NCBI RefSeq assembly: GCF_000012505.1 | Contig: NC_007513.1 | Span: 1,054,001 to 1,118,000 of the forward strand | Reading direction: 5' to 3' | From: Synechococcus sp. CC9902 | GTDB lineage: Bacteria; Cyanobacteriota; Cyanobacteriia; PCC-6307; Cyanobiaceae | Length of the DNA: 64,000 nucleotides | Shown here: positions 7,985-17,178 of the stretch, piece after piece | Numbering within the stretch: the first letter of the stretch is position 1 | Layout: each line of letters starts with the position of its first letter | The notes under the pieces: model-generated | The model's input: the letters and a program-made list of their open reading frames with translations, nothing else | What the model was told of the DNA's origin: nothing | Databases searched by the model: none | Program-made: the position numbers and the translations under genes

Positions 7985-9682
7985 GTGAGCGATTCGGTTC
8001 GGATTCGACTCGACTTAACCCAACCTTCTAGTCAGACGGTTTTGGTCCACATGGAGTGGACGCCCCAGTGGAATCGCCAAATTCTTCAGTTACCCGTTTG
8101 GACGCCAGGGTCCTACACCGTTCGAGATCACGCTCAACACCTTCACAGTCTTCGGCTGAGCAATGGTTCAACGGCTCAAAAGGTTCGTCGTTTGTCCCCG
8201 AGTCGTTGGGTGTGCGAGCTAACAACGCTTGAACCGCTCACTCTGACCTACGCGATTGAATCCCGGGACCTCACGGTGCGGACTGGCTTGTTGGACCCGG
8301 ATTTTGCTTCCCTCAGTCTGGCTTCAGTGGCGATGGAGATCGAGGGCTTTCGTTGGATGCCCCATCACTTGGAGGTGTCAGCTCCTTCGCACTGGCAAGT
8401 GCATCTCCCCCTCGAATCGTCAGTTCTTGGTTGGCTTGCCAAGGATTTCGATGCCCTGATCGATACCCCGTTGCATGCCGGTCCGTTTGCGGTCAAACCG
8501 TTCACCGTTCATGGACATCGGCATGAACTTCTCTTAATTGGCGCTCCACCTTCGGGTTGGCCGGAGAGCTTCATGTCGGACATCGAGCGCGTTTGCCAGG
8601 CCACTTGCGATCTGATGGGGACGCCTCCCCCCGCCGGGGATCGCTACCAACTGGTTCTTCAACTTCTCGAAAAGGGTTACGGCGGTTTGGAGCACGACCA
8701 CAGTGCCGTTCTGCAATTCAATTGGTCAGCCCTCGCCAGCAAAAAGGGATACCGGCAGTTGCTTCAGCTGATTGGCCATGAGTACCTGCACCAGTGGAAT
8801 GTTCGGCGGCTTCGTCCCGTCGAGTTGCGCCCCTACGACTACTCACAACCAGTGATCTGCGAGGGGTTGTGGTTCGCTGAGGGCATCACGAGCTACTACG
8901 ACCTCTTTCTTCCACTGAGGGCTGGATGTACAGATCAGTCCATGCTTTTGGAGGACTTCGGAGAGGAGCTGTCCAGTGTGCTGATGTCGCCTGGACGGTC
9001 GATTCAATCCCTAGCGATGAGTGCAGAAGAGGCCTGGGTGAAGCTGTACAAGGCCACACCAGCATCACGCGACACCCAAATCAGCTATTACCGCCTTGGG
9101 GCCGCGGTGGCTTTTTGTCTGGACGTCCGCCTACGAAGTTTCGGCACATCCCTTCCCGTGTTGCTTCGCCATCTGTGGAGCTCATTGGGCGAACACCATC
9201 GTGGGTTTTGCAGAGACGACCTCCACCAGTGGCTTGCATCAGTGGACAACGGACTACCCGCAGAACTGGACCACTGGCTTGATGACACAAACGCGGTTCC
9301 GCTGGAGAAATCTGCTGAGCTCATCGGTCTGCGCTTGGAGGCCGTTCCACAAAAGGCCCCCCATCATGGTTTGACCCTGAAAGCTTCAGCCGGCGATCTG
9401 GTGGTTCAGCGGGTCATGAAGAACAGCCCAGGCATGAAGGCCGATTTGGTTGTTGGAGACGAAATCTTGGCGATCAATGGTTTCCGTGTCCGTTGCATCG
9501 ACTCCGTTGCTGATCTCATGCGTAACTCCTCTGAAGTTCAAGTGTCTTTTGTGCGTCGGGGCTTGATGAAGGAAACATTCCTGCAGCCTGAATCCGCCAT
9601 TGAGACTTGGCGATTGGAAGTCGATCCTCAGGCGTCTTCTGATCAGCTGGCTTTACGAGAGCAATGGTTCAAAATTTTCTGA
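7985..9682 (+). CDS. M61 family metallopeptidase with PDZ domain
   Basis: A 565-residue protein of the glycyl aminopeptidase family. The N-terminal beta domain contains WTPGSYTVRDHAQ. The metallopeptidase domain has the family GGLEHDHS motif, the zinc-binding HEYLHQWN (HExxH near residue 265) and the third ligand in WFAEGITSYY. A PDZ domain follows at roughly residues 455-535 (GDLVVQRVMKNSPGMKADL, VGDEILAINGFRV). No signal peptide is evident. The GTG start at 7985 directly follows the Ycf35-like stop; no in-frame ATG lies near. The downstream amidase gene starts inside its last 19 bp. Physiological substrate is unknown. Confidence 0.92.
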   Translation: MSDSVRIRLDLTQPSSQTVLVHMEWTPQWNRQILQLPVWTPGSYTVRDHAQHLHSLRLSNGSTAQKVRRLSPSRWVCELTTLEPLTLTYAIESRDLTVRTGLLDPDFASLSLASVAMEIEGFRWMPHHLEVSAPSHWQVHLPLESSVLGWLAKDFDALIDTPLHAGPFAVKPFTVHGHRHELLLIGAPPSGWPESFMSDIERVCQATCDLMGTPPPAGDRYQLVLQLLEKGYGGLEHDHSAVLQFNWSALASKKGYRQLLQLIGHEYLHQWNVRRLRPVELRPYDYSQPVICEGLWFAEGITSYYDLFLPLRAGCTDQSMLLEDFGEELSSVLMSPGRSIQSLAMSAEEAWVKLYKATPASRDTQISYYRLGAAVAFCLDVRLRSFGTSLPVLLRHLWSSLGEHHRGFCRDDLHQWLASVDNGLPAELDHWLDDTNAVPLEKSAELIGLRLEAVPQKAPHHGLTLKASAGDLVVQRVMKNSPGMKADLVVGDEILAINGFRVRCIDSVADLMRNSSEVQVSFVRRGLMKETFLQPESAIETWRLEVDPQASSDQLALREQWFKIF

Positions 9683-10590
9683 ACCGTTGCCGAGAGCAAC
9701 CTTTTTCGTTTTTGCGACGTCATCAAAAAACTGCTCTATCGGCAGTTGCCATCGGCTCAGTCGGTTTGGTCGGTCTGGGTTGGCTGCTGATTGATGGCCG
9801 GATGCTCTCGTTTGCTGGTGATCGCCCTTCGCTGTTGGAATTACTTGATCAGGTGGCTGAAGACAAGGGGGCTAGGAGCAAGCCATCTCCGCTTGGATCT
9901 GTTCCTGTCGCTCCCCTCTCCCGCTCGTGGCGTTCGCCGTTGGCTCGCCAATGTTCGAGCATCGACAAAGGCATTCGATCCCGCCTGCTCTCTCTCCAAA
10001 AGCGTTCGGGATCGTGGCGCACATTTGTGCCCATCGATCCAACCAACTTTGGCAAGCGTTTTACCGAAGACGCTTTTGGGCGACGCCTCGATGGCTCTCC
10101 ACGGGTGATTGTGTTGCATGAAACCGTGTATTCCGTGAGTTCTGCGGTGAACACCTTTCAAACGCCGCACCCCATAGATGAAGACCAAGTGAGTTATCAC
10201 ACCCTTATCAGCCGCGATGGTCGTGTGCTCGATTTGGTGGACCCACTCATGCGCGCCTATGGAGCTGGTTATTCAGCCTTTCTTGGGGAATGGGCCATCA
10301 CGAACAAACGGCTCAAAGGATCGGTCAATAATTTCGCTCTCCATCTGAGCCTTGAAACGCCATCCAATGGAGCCAACGGTCGTTCTGGCCATAGCGGCTA
10401 TTCGTCTGAGCAATACGACGCCTTGGCCCTGGTGTTAGCCGGGTGGATGGATGCGTTCAATCTCCCACCAACGTCAGTGACAACCCACCGTCACGTGGAC
10501 ATTGGCGGTGAACGAGCCGATCCGCGCAGTTTCGATTGGTCGGCCCTCCAGGTTCGACTTGCTGCAATGGGCGATCTCTGTGTTCCGTGA
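9664..10590 (+). CDS. N-acetylmuramoyl-L-alanine amidase (AmpD/amidase_2 fold)
   Basis: A 308-residue protein with one membrane-spanning segment near residues 22-44 (TALSAVAIGSVGLVGLGWLL), so probably anchored and facing the periplasm. The catalytic part has VIVLHETVYSV, SYHTLISRDGRVLDLV, NFALHLSLE and TTHRHVDIGG; these give the His residues expected for zinc binding in the AmpD/PGRP fold. It would cleave the MurNAc-L-Ala bond. It overlaps the M61 gene by 19 bp, which implies translational coupling. Its periplasmic placement differs from cytoplasmic AmpD, so wall trimming rather than recycling in the cytoplasm is more likely. Confidence 0.85.
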   Translation: MVQNFLNRCREQPFSFLRRHQKTALSAVAIGSVGLVGLGWLLIDGRMLSFAGDRPSLLELLDQVAEDKGARSKPSPLGSVPVAPLSRSWRSPLARQCSSIDKGIRSRLLSLQKRSGSWRTFVPIDPTNFGKRFTEDAFGRRLDGSPRVIVLHETVYSVSSAVNTFQTPHPIDEDQVSYHTLISRDGRVLDLVDPLMRAYGAGYSAFLGEWAITNKRLKGSVNNFALHLSLETPSNGANGRSGHSGYSSEQYDALALVLAGWMDAFNLPPTSVTTHRHVDIGGERADPRSFDWSALQVRLAAMGDLCVP

Positions 10591-10614
10591 GCTGGATCGT
10601 CAGTCTCACCGCCC

Positions 10615-11388
10615 CTAAATGAAATGTGCCCGAGCCGGAGCTCGCCGCGAATAGATCAGCCCATGCAATTCAGGATCCTGCATGTAACGCAAAACCCTTG
10701 CTGGGTAGTCGAGTTTGCCGTTGTGTAGATAGCTCAGGGTTGCAATTGCTTTGGCGTCTAAGTAGGAACGGCTTGCTTGAAGCACGCCATTGGGCGAGAG
10801 GCCTATTTCGCGCTTCAGCCGTTGAAGTTTTCCTGCCAAAAGCTGAACGTTTTGTTCTGGATTCAACAACTGATCCCGTGCCCAAGCAATTTCTTCCGCT
10901 GTGGGTTGTGGGGGCAGTTTCTTTTGATGAATCAGCTCACTAATGCCGATTTGAGCAGGACCATGGGTTCTAACCAAGCCCGAATGGGCAATAAACGGCA
11001 AACCCTCCCCAGGTTTGGAATGTTGTATCTCATCGAACAAAATCGCCGTCACCAACATCGGATTCACGCGATGCCGTGCCGATTCGCGAAGAATGGCCGG
11101 CTTGAGTGCTTGGAGGCGATCAAGGGTGCGCAACCGTAGGGGCTGCAGTTGATCCATTCCATCGGTGAAGAGCTGGGCCAGTGGTGTCTGGGGGCCGTGA
11201 ACTCCGAATCTCCGTTGGAGGATTTGCAATTCTTCAACGCTGAAATCGGCAGGATTGGGATGCCCATCCAACGTCGATTGCACTTGGCCTTGTTGCATGT
11301 CGATGCCTGGCGTTGTGCGCAGGAATCCCAGTCCGATAACAACGGCGGCAAAGGCTCCTGCAGCGATAAAGCGCAGACGATCAGGCAT
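10615..11388 (-). CDS. Membrane-anchored lysozyme-like (lytic transglycosylase-like) protein
   Basis: A 257-residue protein with an N-terminal hydrophobic segment (FIAAGAFAAVVIGLGFL), then a globular region. The stretch HRVNPMLVTAILFDEIQHS followed by HGPAQIGISELIHQ looks like the catalytic Glu helix and following substrate strand of a goose-lysozyme/SLT fold. I infer a peptidoglycan-acting or wall-binding role; it could also be a DUF1402-type protein. ATG 11388 precedes the membrane segment directly; codons further upstream in the frame look like noise. It converges on the amidase gene with a 24-bp gap. Confidence 0.65.
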   Translation of the reverse strand: MPDRLRFIAAGAFAAVVIGLGFLRTTPGIDMQQGQVQSTLDGHPNPADFSVEELQILQRRFGVHGPQTPLAQLFTDGMDQLQPLRLRTLDRLQALKPAILRESARHRVNPMLVTAILFDEIQHSKPGEGLPFIAHSGLVRTHGPAQIGISELIHQKKLPPQPTAEEIAWARDQLLNPEQNVQLLAGKLQRLKREIGLSPNGVLQASRSYLDAKAIATLSYLHNGKLDYPARVLRYMQDPELHGLIYSRRAPARAHFI

Positions 11389-11503
11389 TGAGGAGTCGAG
11401 CCAAATGCGAAGGAACTCGGATGAAACTACCCGGGGTGTCCAAGAAAGTGCGCATTTCGTCAGATCCTGGATAGCTTCAGCAGATATCAGCAGCAACTCC
11501 CCC

Positions 11504-13102
11504 GTGAGCTTTCCGGATTTCAGCGCTAGCGACGCTCAGATTCAATGGCAGCGGTTTTGTGATCTGCTCTGGTATCACGACGATCTTGGGTTGTGGCTAG
11601 ACGTGAGCCGAATGCACCTCAATGCTTCTGAGCTTGAGGCGTTGCAACCAGCCATGGATCGTGCCTTCACCGCCATGCATGAGCTGGAGGCGGGCGCCAT
11701 TGCCAATCCCGATGAAGAACGACAAGTCGGGCATTACTGGCTGCGGAATCCCCAACTGGCTCCGTCTGATGACCTACGGACCCATATCGCCCGCGAAGTC
11801 GATGACATCGAGGCTTTTGGTCGTGGCGTCGTTCATGGTGAGATCAAGGCACCCAGCGGAGTTCCGTTTACGGATGTGTTGTGGATTGGGATCGGAGGCA
11901 GTGGCCTTGGCCCGGCCTTGATGATTCGCGCGCTCAAGAACAACAACCAGGGGCTCCCCTTTCATTTCCTCGACAATGTTGATCCCAACGGGATGAGCAA
12001 CGTTCTTGGCGGTCTGGCGGGTCGCTTCAAGACCACCTTGGTGGTGACGGTGAGTAAGTCCGGCGGAACTCCCGAGCCTCATATCGGCATGGAGCAAGCC
12101 CGCTTAAAGCTGGAGGCCGCCGGAGGTAAATGGGCTGGCCAAGCGGTTGCGATCACGATGTTGAACAGCCGGCTTGATCAACAGGCTCAACAGGAAGCCT
12201 GGCTCAAACGCTTCGACATGTTCGATTGGGTGGGTGGTCGCACAAGCATCACCAGTGCCGTTGGCTTGCTTCCTGGGGCACTGATTGGCTGCGATATCAG
12301 AGATTTCTTGGCAGGTGCGGCTCAGATGGATGAAGCCACGCGAGTGGCTGATTCCCGTCGGAATCCGGCTGCGCTGATGGCAGCGTCTTGGTACGTGGCA
12401 GGAGAAGGGAAAGGTCGTCGAGACATGGTGGTTCTCCCCTATCGCGATCGCCTGGAGGTTTTTAGTCGTTATCTCCAGCAACTTGTGATGGAGTCCCTCG
12501 GAAAGCGCCTTGATCGGGATGGCAATGTTGTTCATCAAGGTATTGCTGTTTACGGCAATAAAGGCTCGACCGATCAACATGCTTACGTTCAACAATTACG
12601 TGATGGCGTTGATAACTTCTTCGCTACATTTATTGAAGAGCTTGAAGACAGTGAAGACATTCCAGTCATCAAAAACGAGCGTCCGGGTGATTTTCTCGAT
12701 GGCTTTTTGCAGGGCACACGTTCAGCGCTGACGGAAGGTGGACGTCAAAACATGACGATCACAATGCGGTGCTTCGATGAACGACGTCTGGGGGCTCTTG
12801 TTGCTTTGTTTGAGCGTGCAGTTGGACTTTATGGCGAGTTGGTGAATGTGAATGCTTACCACCAGCCTGGTGTCGAAGCTGGTAAGAAGGCCGCAGCCGC
12901 CATTCTCGATTTGCAGCAACGTGTTGAGGAGGTTCTACAGGATGGAGTGCCTCGCACCGTGTCTGAGATTCGGCAAGTCCTCGACGACGGTAGTGATGAA
13001 TCTATTTTTTGGATTATGCGGCATCTCACTGGTAACAAGCGCCAGTACAACGCACAGGGTGACTGGTCGAGTCCAGCCGGTATGCGTTTCAGTAAGGATT
13101 AA
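11504..13102 (+). CDS. pgi: Glucose-6-phosphate isomerase
   Basis: Pgi interconverts glucose-6-P and fructose-6-P. The 532-residue protein has WIGIGGSGLGPALM, the phosphate loop VVTVSKSGGTPEP, GGRTSITSAVG, the active-site Glu region and NKGSTDQHAYVQQLRDG. GTG 11504 is preferred because the translation then begins at SFPDFSASDAQ, the start of the conserved N terminus. The frame stays open back to 11255, but that part is antisense to the neighbouring membrane protein gene and looks non-coding. A 97-bp AT-rich gap separates its stop from the converging leuS stop; no clear terminator is visible there. Confidence 0.95.
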   Translation: MSFPDFSASDAQIQWQRFCDLLWYHDDLGLWLDVSRMHLNASELEALQPAMDRAFTAMHELEAGAIANPDEERQVGHYWLRNPQLAPSDDLRTHIAREVDDIEAFGRGVVHGEIKAPSGVPFTDVLWIGIGGSGLGPALMIRALKNNNQGLPFHFLDNVDPNGMSNVLGGLAGRFKTTLVVTVSKSGGTPEPHIGMEQARLKLEAAGGKWAGQAVAITMLNSRLDQQAQQEAWLKRFDMFDWVGGRTSITSAVGLLPGALIGCDIRDFLAGAAQMDEATRVADSRRNPAALMAASWYVAGEGKGRRDMVVLPYRDRLEVFSRYLQQLVMESLGKRLDRDGNVVHQGIAVYGNKGSTDQHAYVQQLRDGVDNFFATFIEELEDSEDIPVIKNERPGDFLDGFLQGTRSALTEGGRQNMTITMRCFDERRLGALVALFERAVGLYGELVNVNAYHQPGVEAGKKAAAAILDLQQRVEEVLQDGVPRTVSEIRQVLDDGSDESIFWIMRHLTGNKRQYNAQGDWSSPAGMRFSKD

Positions 13103-13199
13103 AGGTTGTCTTACTAGAAGAACAATTTGTAATCCTTGGTTTGTAAGTTTTGATTGTTTGTAGTAGTTCTGGCTTTCATTTTGTGACCTGCTAGATGAA

Positions 13200-15854
13200 T
13201 CAGGGCACAAGATTGACAAGTTTCCCAGGGACTACAATGACTCGCTTCGGGGTTGCTCCTTCAAGCCATTTGTTGGCCACATCGCTGGACAGTGCCATGG
13301 ACTCCAGAGTCGCTTTGTCTGCATCAGCTGGCGCTTGGATGCTTCCACGAACTTTGCCCTTCACTTGAATCACGATGGAAATGGTGTCTTGGATTAATGC
13401 GCTGGGATCCACCGAGGGCCAGCTCTGTTGATGCACGCTGCCATCCCCACCGAGACGACTCCAGAACTCTTCTGCAATGTGCGGTGCAAACGGAGCTAGC
13501 AATCGAATCAGTCCAGATAATGCTTCCTGGAGGATTGGAGGACGAAGACGATCAGGTCCGGATGATGTGATCGTGTTCGACAACTTCATTAACTCGGAAA
13601 TTGCTGTATTCAGCTGAATTTCACCGTTTAGATCATCACTCACTGCATCGATCGCTAAGTGAAGGGCTCGACGAACATCGGCTTCCTGATCCGTTAAATC
13701 TGCTGGACATCCAGTTGAATTTAGATCGGTCAGCGTTGACGAAGCATTTTCAACCAAACGCCAGAGTCGCTGCAGAAATCTGAATTGCCCCTCAACATCA
13801 GCGTCATCCCACTCGAGATCTTTCTCGGGGGGTGCCTTGAACAAGATGAACATGCGTGCGGTATCGGCGCCATATCGATCAATGACTGCTGCTGGATCAA
13901 CGCCGTTGTATTTCGACTTCGACATTTTTTCAAACAACACCTCGAGTTTGTCGCCAGTGGTCGGATCGAGTGGATCGTTGGGATCACTTACATCAGCTGT
14001 TGCGATGTATTTGCCAGTGATCGGATTGCGATAAGTAATGGCCTGCACCATCCCCTGGGTTAGTAGACGCTCGAAGGGCTCGTCGATATCAATTAGGCCA
14101 CGATCTCGGAGTGCCTTGGTGAAAAATCTCGAATACAGCAGATGGAGAATGGCATGTTCAATGCCTCCCACGTATTGCTTCACCGGTAACCAACGTCTAA
14201 CCGCCTCCTTGCTGAAGGGTTGATCAGTGTTGTGGGGATCAGCAAAACGCAGGAAATACCAGGACGAACACATAAAGGTGTCCATGGTGTCGGTTTCACG
14301 CTTGGCGGCACCACCACAGCAAGGGCACGACACGTTGACCCAATCGCTCTGCTGGCTCAAGGGTGATCCGCCTTTTCCAGAAAGATCAATGCCTCGCGGC
14401 AATTCCACTGGCAAATCGTCCCGTGGAACGGGTACAACTCCGCAGGTTGGGCAATGAATTACGGGGATTGGGCAGCCCCAATACCGCTGCCTTGAAATCA
14501 ACCAGTCACGCAGTCTGTAGGTCACTTTGCTCGTGGCCCATCCGGCCGTCTCTCCATGGGATGTGATGGATCCTTTGCCCTGGTTTGAGGGCTGGCCATC
14601 AAACACTCCGGAGTTGATCAACGTTCCTGCCTCTGTCCACGCCTTTCCTGCATCGATCGCTTCTTTGGCACCCTCGGCATCGATCACCTGACGGATCGGT
14701 AATGCATTGGCCTTTGCAAATTGGATGTCCCGTTGGTCGTGCGCCGGTACGCCCATCACCGCACCAGTTCCGTAGTCGGCTAGGACGTAATCGGCGATCC
14801 AGACCGGTAGTTGTTCGCCAGTGAGTGGATTGGTGACGCAGGCTCCAGTGGCAACCCCTTGCTTGGGCCTTTCGTCACTGGTGCGTTCAATCGTGCTGAG
14901 GCGAGCCACTTGTTTTCGAAACTGATCAACGGAAGCCAGGTGCTCTTCCGTTGTGAGCCCGTCTACCAATTGGTGTTCTGGGGCCAACACCACATAACTT
15001 GCCCCCGACAAGGTGTCGGGTCGGGTGGTGAACACCGTGATGGATTGTTGACTCGAGCCAGTCACTTGGAATGTGATTTCAGCCCCTTCTGAGCGCCCAA
15101 TCCAGTTGGCTTGCATGGTGCGGACCCGTTCAGGCCAACCCTTCAGCTTGTCGAGGTCGTTCAGCAGGGCTTCGGCGTAATCGGTAATTCGGAGGAACCA
15201 TTGGTTGAGTTGGCGTTGTTCGACCAGTGCTCCGGATCGCCAGGAACGTCCATCGGCATCCACCTGCTCATTCGCTAGCACCGTCTGATCAACCGGATCC
15301 CAGTTCACCGTTGCATTTTTTCTGTACGCCAGTCCGCCTTCGAGTAATTCGAGAAACAGCCACTGGGTCCAGCGGTAGTAATCGCTGTGGCACGTGGCTT
15401 GTTCGCGATCCCAATCGATGGACAGTCCGAGCCGATCCAGTTGATTTCGCATTTGGTCGATATTTCGATCCGTCCACTCCCCGGGGTCAATATTGCGTTC
15501 GATGGCAGCATTTTCTGCGGGCAATCCGAAGGCGTCCCAGCCCATGGGATGCAAAACGGAATCCCCGCGCATCCGCTGAACACGCGCGATGACATCAGTA
15601 ATCACGTAGTTCCGCACGTGCCCCATGTGCAGGCTTCCTGATGGGTACGGAAACATCGAAAGGGCAAAGAAGCCCGGTTTGCTGGACTCGGTTTCTGTGG
15701 TGTCTAACCCTTGGTCTTTCCATCGGGCTCTCCAGCGCTGCTCAAGGGCCGAGGGGTCGTATCGGTTCTCCTGCGGGCTGTTGTTAGCTGAAGCTGAAGA
15801 AGAGGCAGCGTTCACGGGACCCGCATGTGGCTTGGCTGCGATCGTGCCATACAC
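13200..15854 (-). CDS. leuS: Leucyl-tRNA synthetase
   Basis: An 884-residue class I synthetase that charges tRNA-Leu. It shows the HIGH-type signature in [17 protein letters not shown], a large CP1 editing domain ([35 protein letters not shown]), [10 protein letters not shown]-type motif ([15 protein letters not shown]), a zinc-type Cys pair, and KMSKS in [10 protein letters not shown] near residue 642. The start is uncertain: GTG 15854 gives a low-complexity Ala/Ser leader, GTG 15815 would shorten it. It lies 7 bp downstream of hfq on the same strand, so hfq and leuS are probably one transcript. Confidence 0.96.
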
Positions 15855-15861
15855 CTGTTGA

Positions 15862-16083
15862 TCAATCGATGGATCGAATCAAGGTGATGTGCCGGCGAGC
15901 GATCAAAACAGGACGTGTAGAGCCGAGACGTTCAAGGGCCAGAAACTCAGGGTCTTGCCAAATCAGTCGGCCCTCGATGCGCTCCTGATCAAGAACAGCG
16001 ATGCTGACTGCGAGGCCTTCGCGGATCCAGTTCTGCAGCATCCGCACACCCGGAAGACTTGGATCAAGGGGCGTGGTCTCCAT
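15862..16083 (-). CDS. hfq: Cyanobacterial Hfq homologue
   Basis: A 73-residue Sm-like protein. [11 protein letters not shown] near residue 9 followed by [15 protein letters not shown] and [13 protein letters not shown] has the layout of cyanobacterial Hfq (LPSVRxxQ..., then IRWQD, then a C-terminal I.Y/HIxxI strand). The enterobacterial Sm2 KH motif is absent, replaced by RRHITLI. Cyanobacterial Hfq is known to work with the type IV pilus motor ATPase PilB rather than as a classical sRNA chaperone. The ATG at 16083 is only 27 bp from the divergent dapF start. leuS follows 7 bp downstream. Confidence 0.85.
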   Translation of the reverse strand: METTPLDPSLPGVRMLQNWIREGLAVSIAVLDQERIEGRLIWQDPEFLALERLGSTRPVLIARRHITLIRSID

Positions 16084-16110
16084 AAAATTCAGAACACACG
16101 TAGGGGGAGC

Positions 16111-17178
16111 ATGCTGCAGTTCAGCAAATATCAGGGTCTTGGCAACGACTTCCTGATTCTTGAGGGTCGTCAGGGTCAGCTGGATTTTGCTGTTGCAGAG
16201 CCAGACCCCAACTGGGTTCGTCGAATTTGTGATCGACGCTTTGGTGTGGGTGGTGACGGTGTGATTTTGGCTCTCCCGCCTCAGGCCGATGGTGATCTGC
16301 GGATGCGGATTTTTAATGCAGATGGCACGGAAGCTGAGATGTGTGGCAATGGCATTCGCTGCCTTGCCCGATATCTGGCTGACACGGATGGAGAGGCTCC
16401 AGGTTGCCGATGGGCGATTGAGACCCCAGCTGGAATGATTCGCCCTGAGTTGATGACGAATGGACAGTTGCGGGTGGATATGGGCGCGCCGTTTTTGGAG
16501 TCTGCGTCGATCCCCACCACCCTTGAACCTTTGGCTGGGCTACCAAGAGGGGCGCTCGAGATCGATGGAGTTCCTCTCAATGTTGCATCCGTCGGAATGG
16601 GCAATCCCCATGTGGTGGTTCCGGTCGAAGACCTAAGCCGAATTCCCTTTGAGGTGTGGGGGGCTGCCTTGGAAGTGCACCCCGTTTTTCCCGCCAAGAC
16701 CAATGTTCATTTCCTCAAGGTCCATGCCCGTGACCGATTGGAAATACGTGTTTGGGAACGGGGGGCTGGCCCGACCCTCGCCTGTGGCACGGGTGCCTGC
16801 GCCACGCTGGTTGCAGCTGTTCTTCTCGACCTTGCTGACGAGCAGGCCGAAGTGATGCTTCCTGGAGGACCTCTGCTGATTTCTTGGCCTGGGCGTAGTG
16901 GATCTGTCTTGATGACTGGGCCCGCTGAAGCCGTGTTCGATGGGGTAATCACGCCGGAATTGGTGCCCGCCCCATCTCCTTCGGAATCGATGGTTCAAGT
17001 TCCCGACGTAAACACTCCTGTCGAGACCCCATCTCCTGCTTCGCTGGAGGATGAGGCGGCAGCACTGGCCAAGGTGCAAGCGTTTCTCAACGACACGTCA
17101 TTGGACTCGATGTTGAACCTGGCCAGCGATTCTTTAGAGCAGCGCACACGCTCCCGCTTTGAACGTGGTGGAAGCTGA
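16111..17178 (+). CDS. dapF: Diaminopimelate epimerase with C-terminal extension
   Basis: DapF interconverts LL- and meso-diaminopimelate for lysine and peptidoglycan. The core begins MLQFSKYQGLGNDFLIL at ATG 16111, preceded by a strong TAGGGGGAG. The two catalytic cysteines are in EMCGNGIRCLARYL and TLACGTGACATLVAA. The core ends near VFDGVI at about residue 280, the usual family length. A further 70 or so residues follow: a Pro/Ser/Thr-rich linker then an Ala/Leu-rich helical tail ending FERGGS. The last 14 bp overlap the next gene. The tail may be a lineage-specific addition with no known role. Confidence 0.95.
   Translation: MLQFSKYQGLGNDFLILEGRQGQLDFAVAEPDPNWVRRICDRRFGVGGDGVILALPPQADGDLRMRIFNADGTEAEMCGNGIRCLARYLADTDGEAPGCRWAIETPAGMIRPELMTNGQLRVDMGAPFLESASIPTTLEPLAGLPRGALEIDGVPLNVASVGMGNPHVVVPVEDLSRIPFEVWGAALEVHPVFPAKTNVHFLKVHARDRLEIRVWERGAGPTLACGTGACATLVAAVLLDLADEQAEVMLPGGPLLISWPGRSGSVLMTGPAEAVFDGVITPELVPAPSPSESMVQVPDVNTPVETPSPASLEDEAAALAKVQAFLNDTSLDSMLNLASDSLEQRTRSRFERGGS

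Noticed and set aside
12104-12595. 163-codon open frame on the minus strand opposite pgi
   Set aside because: Shadow of a conserved gene; no family motifs or ribosome site.
13103-13199. Possible terminator between pgi and leuS
   Set aside because: The gap is AT-rich but I find only a short AGAAC/GTTCT pairing and no T tract in the right place.
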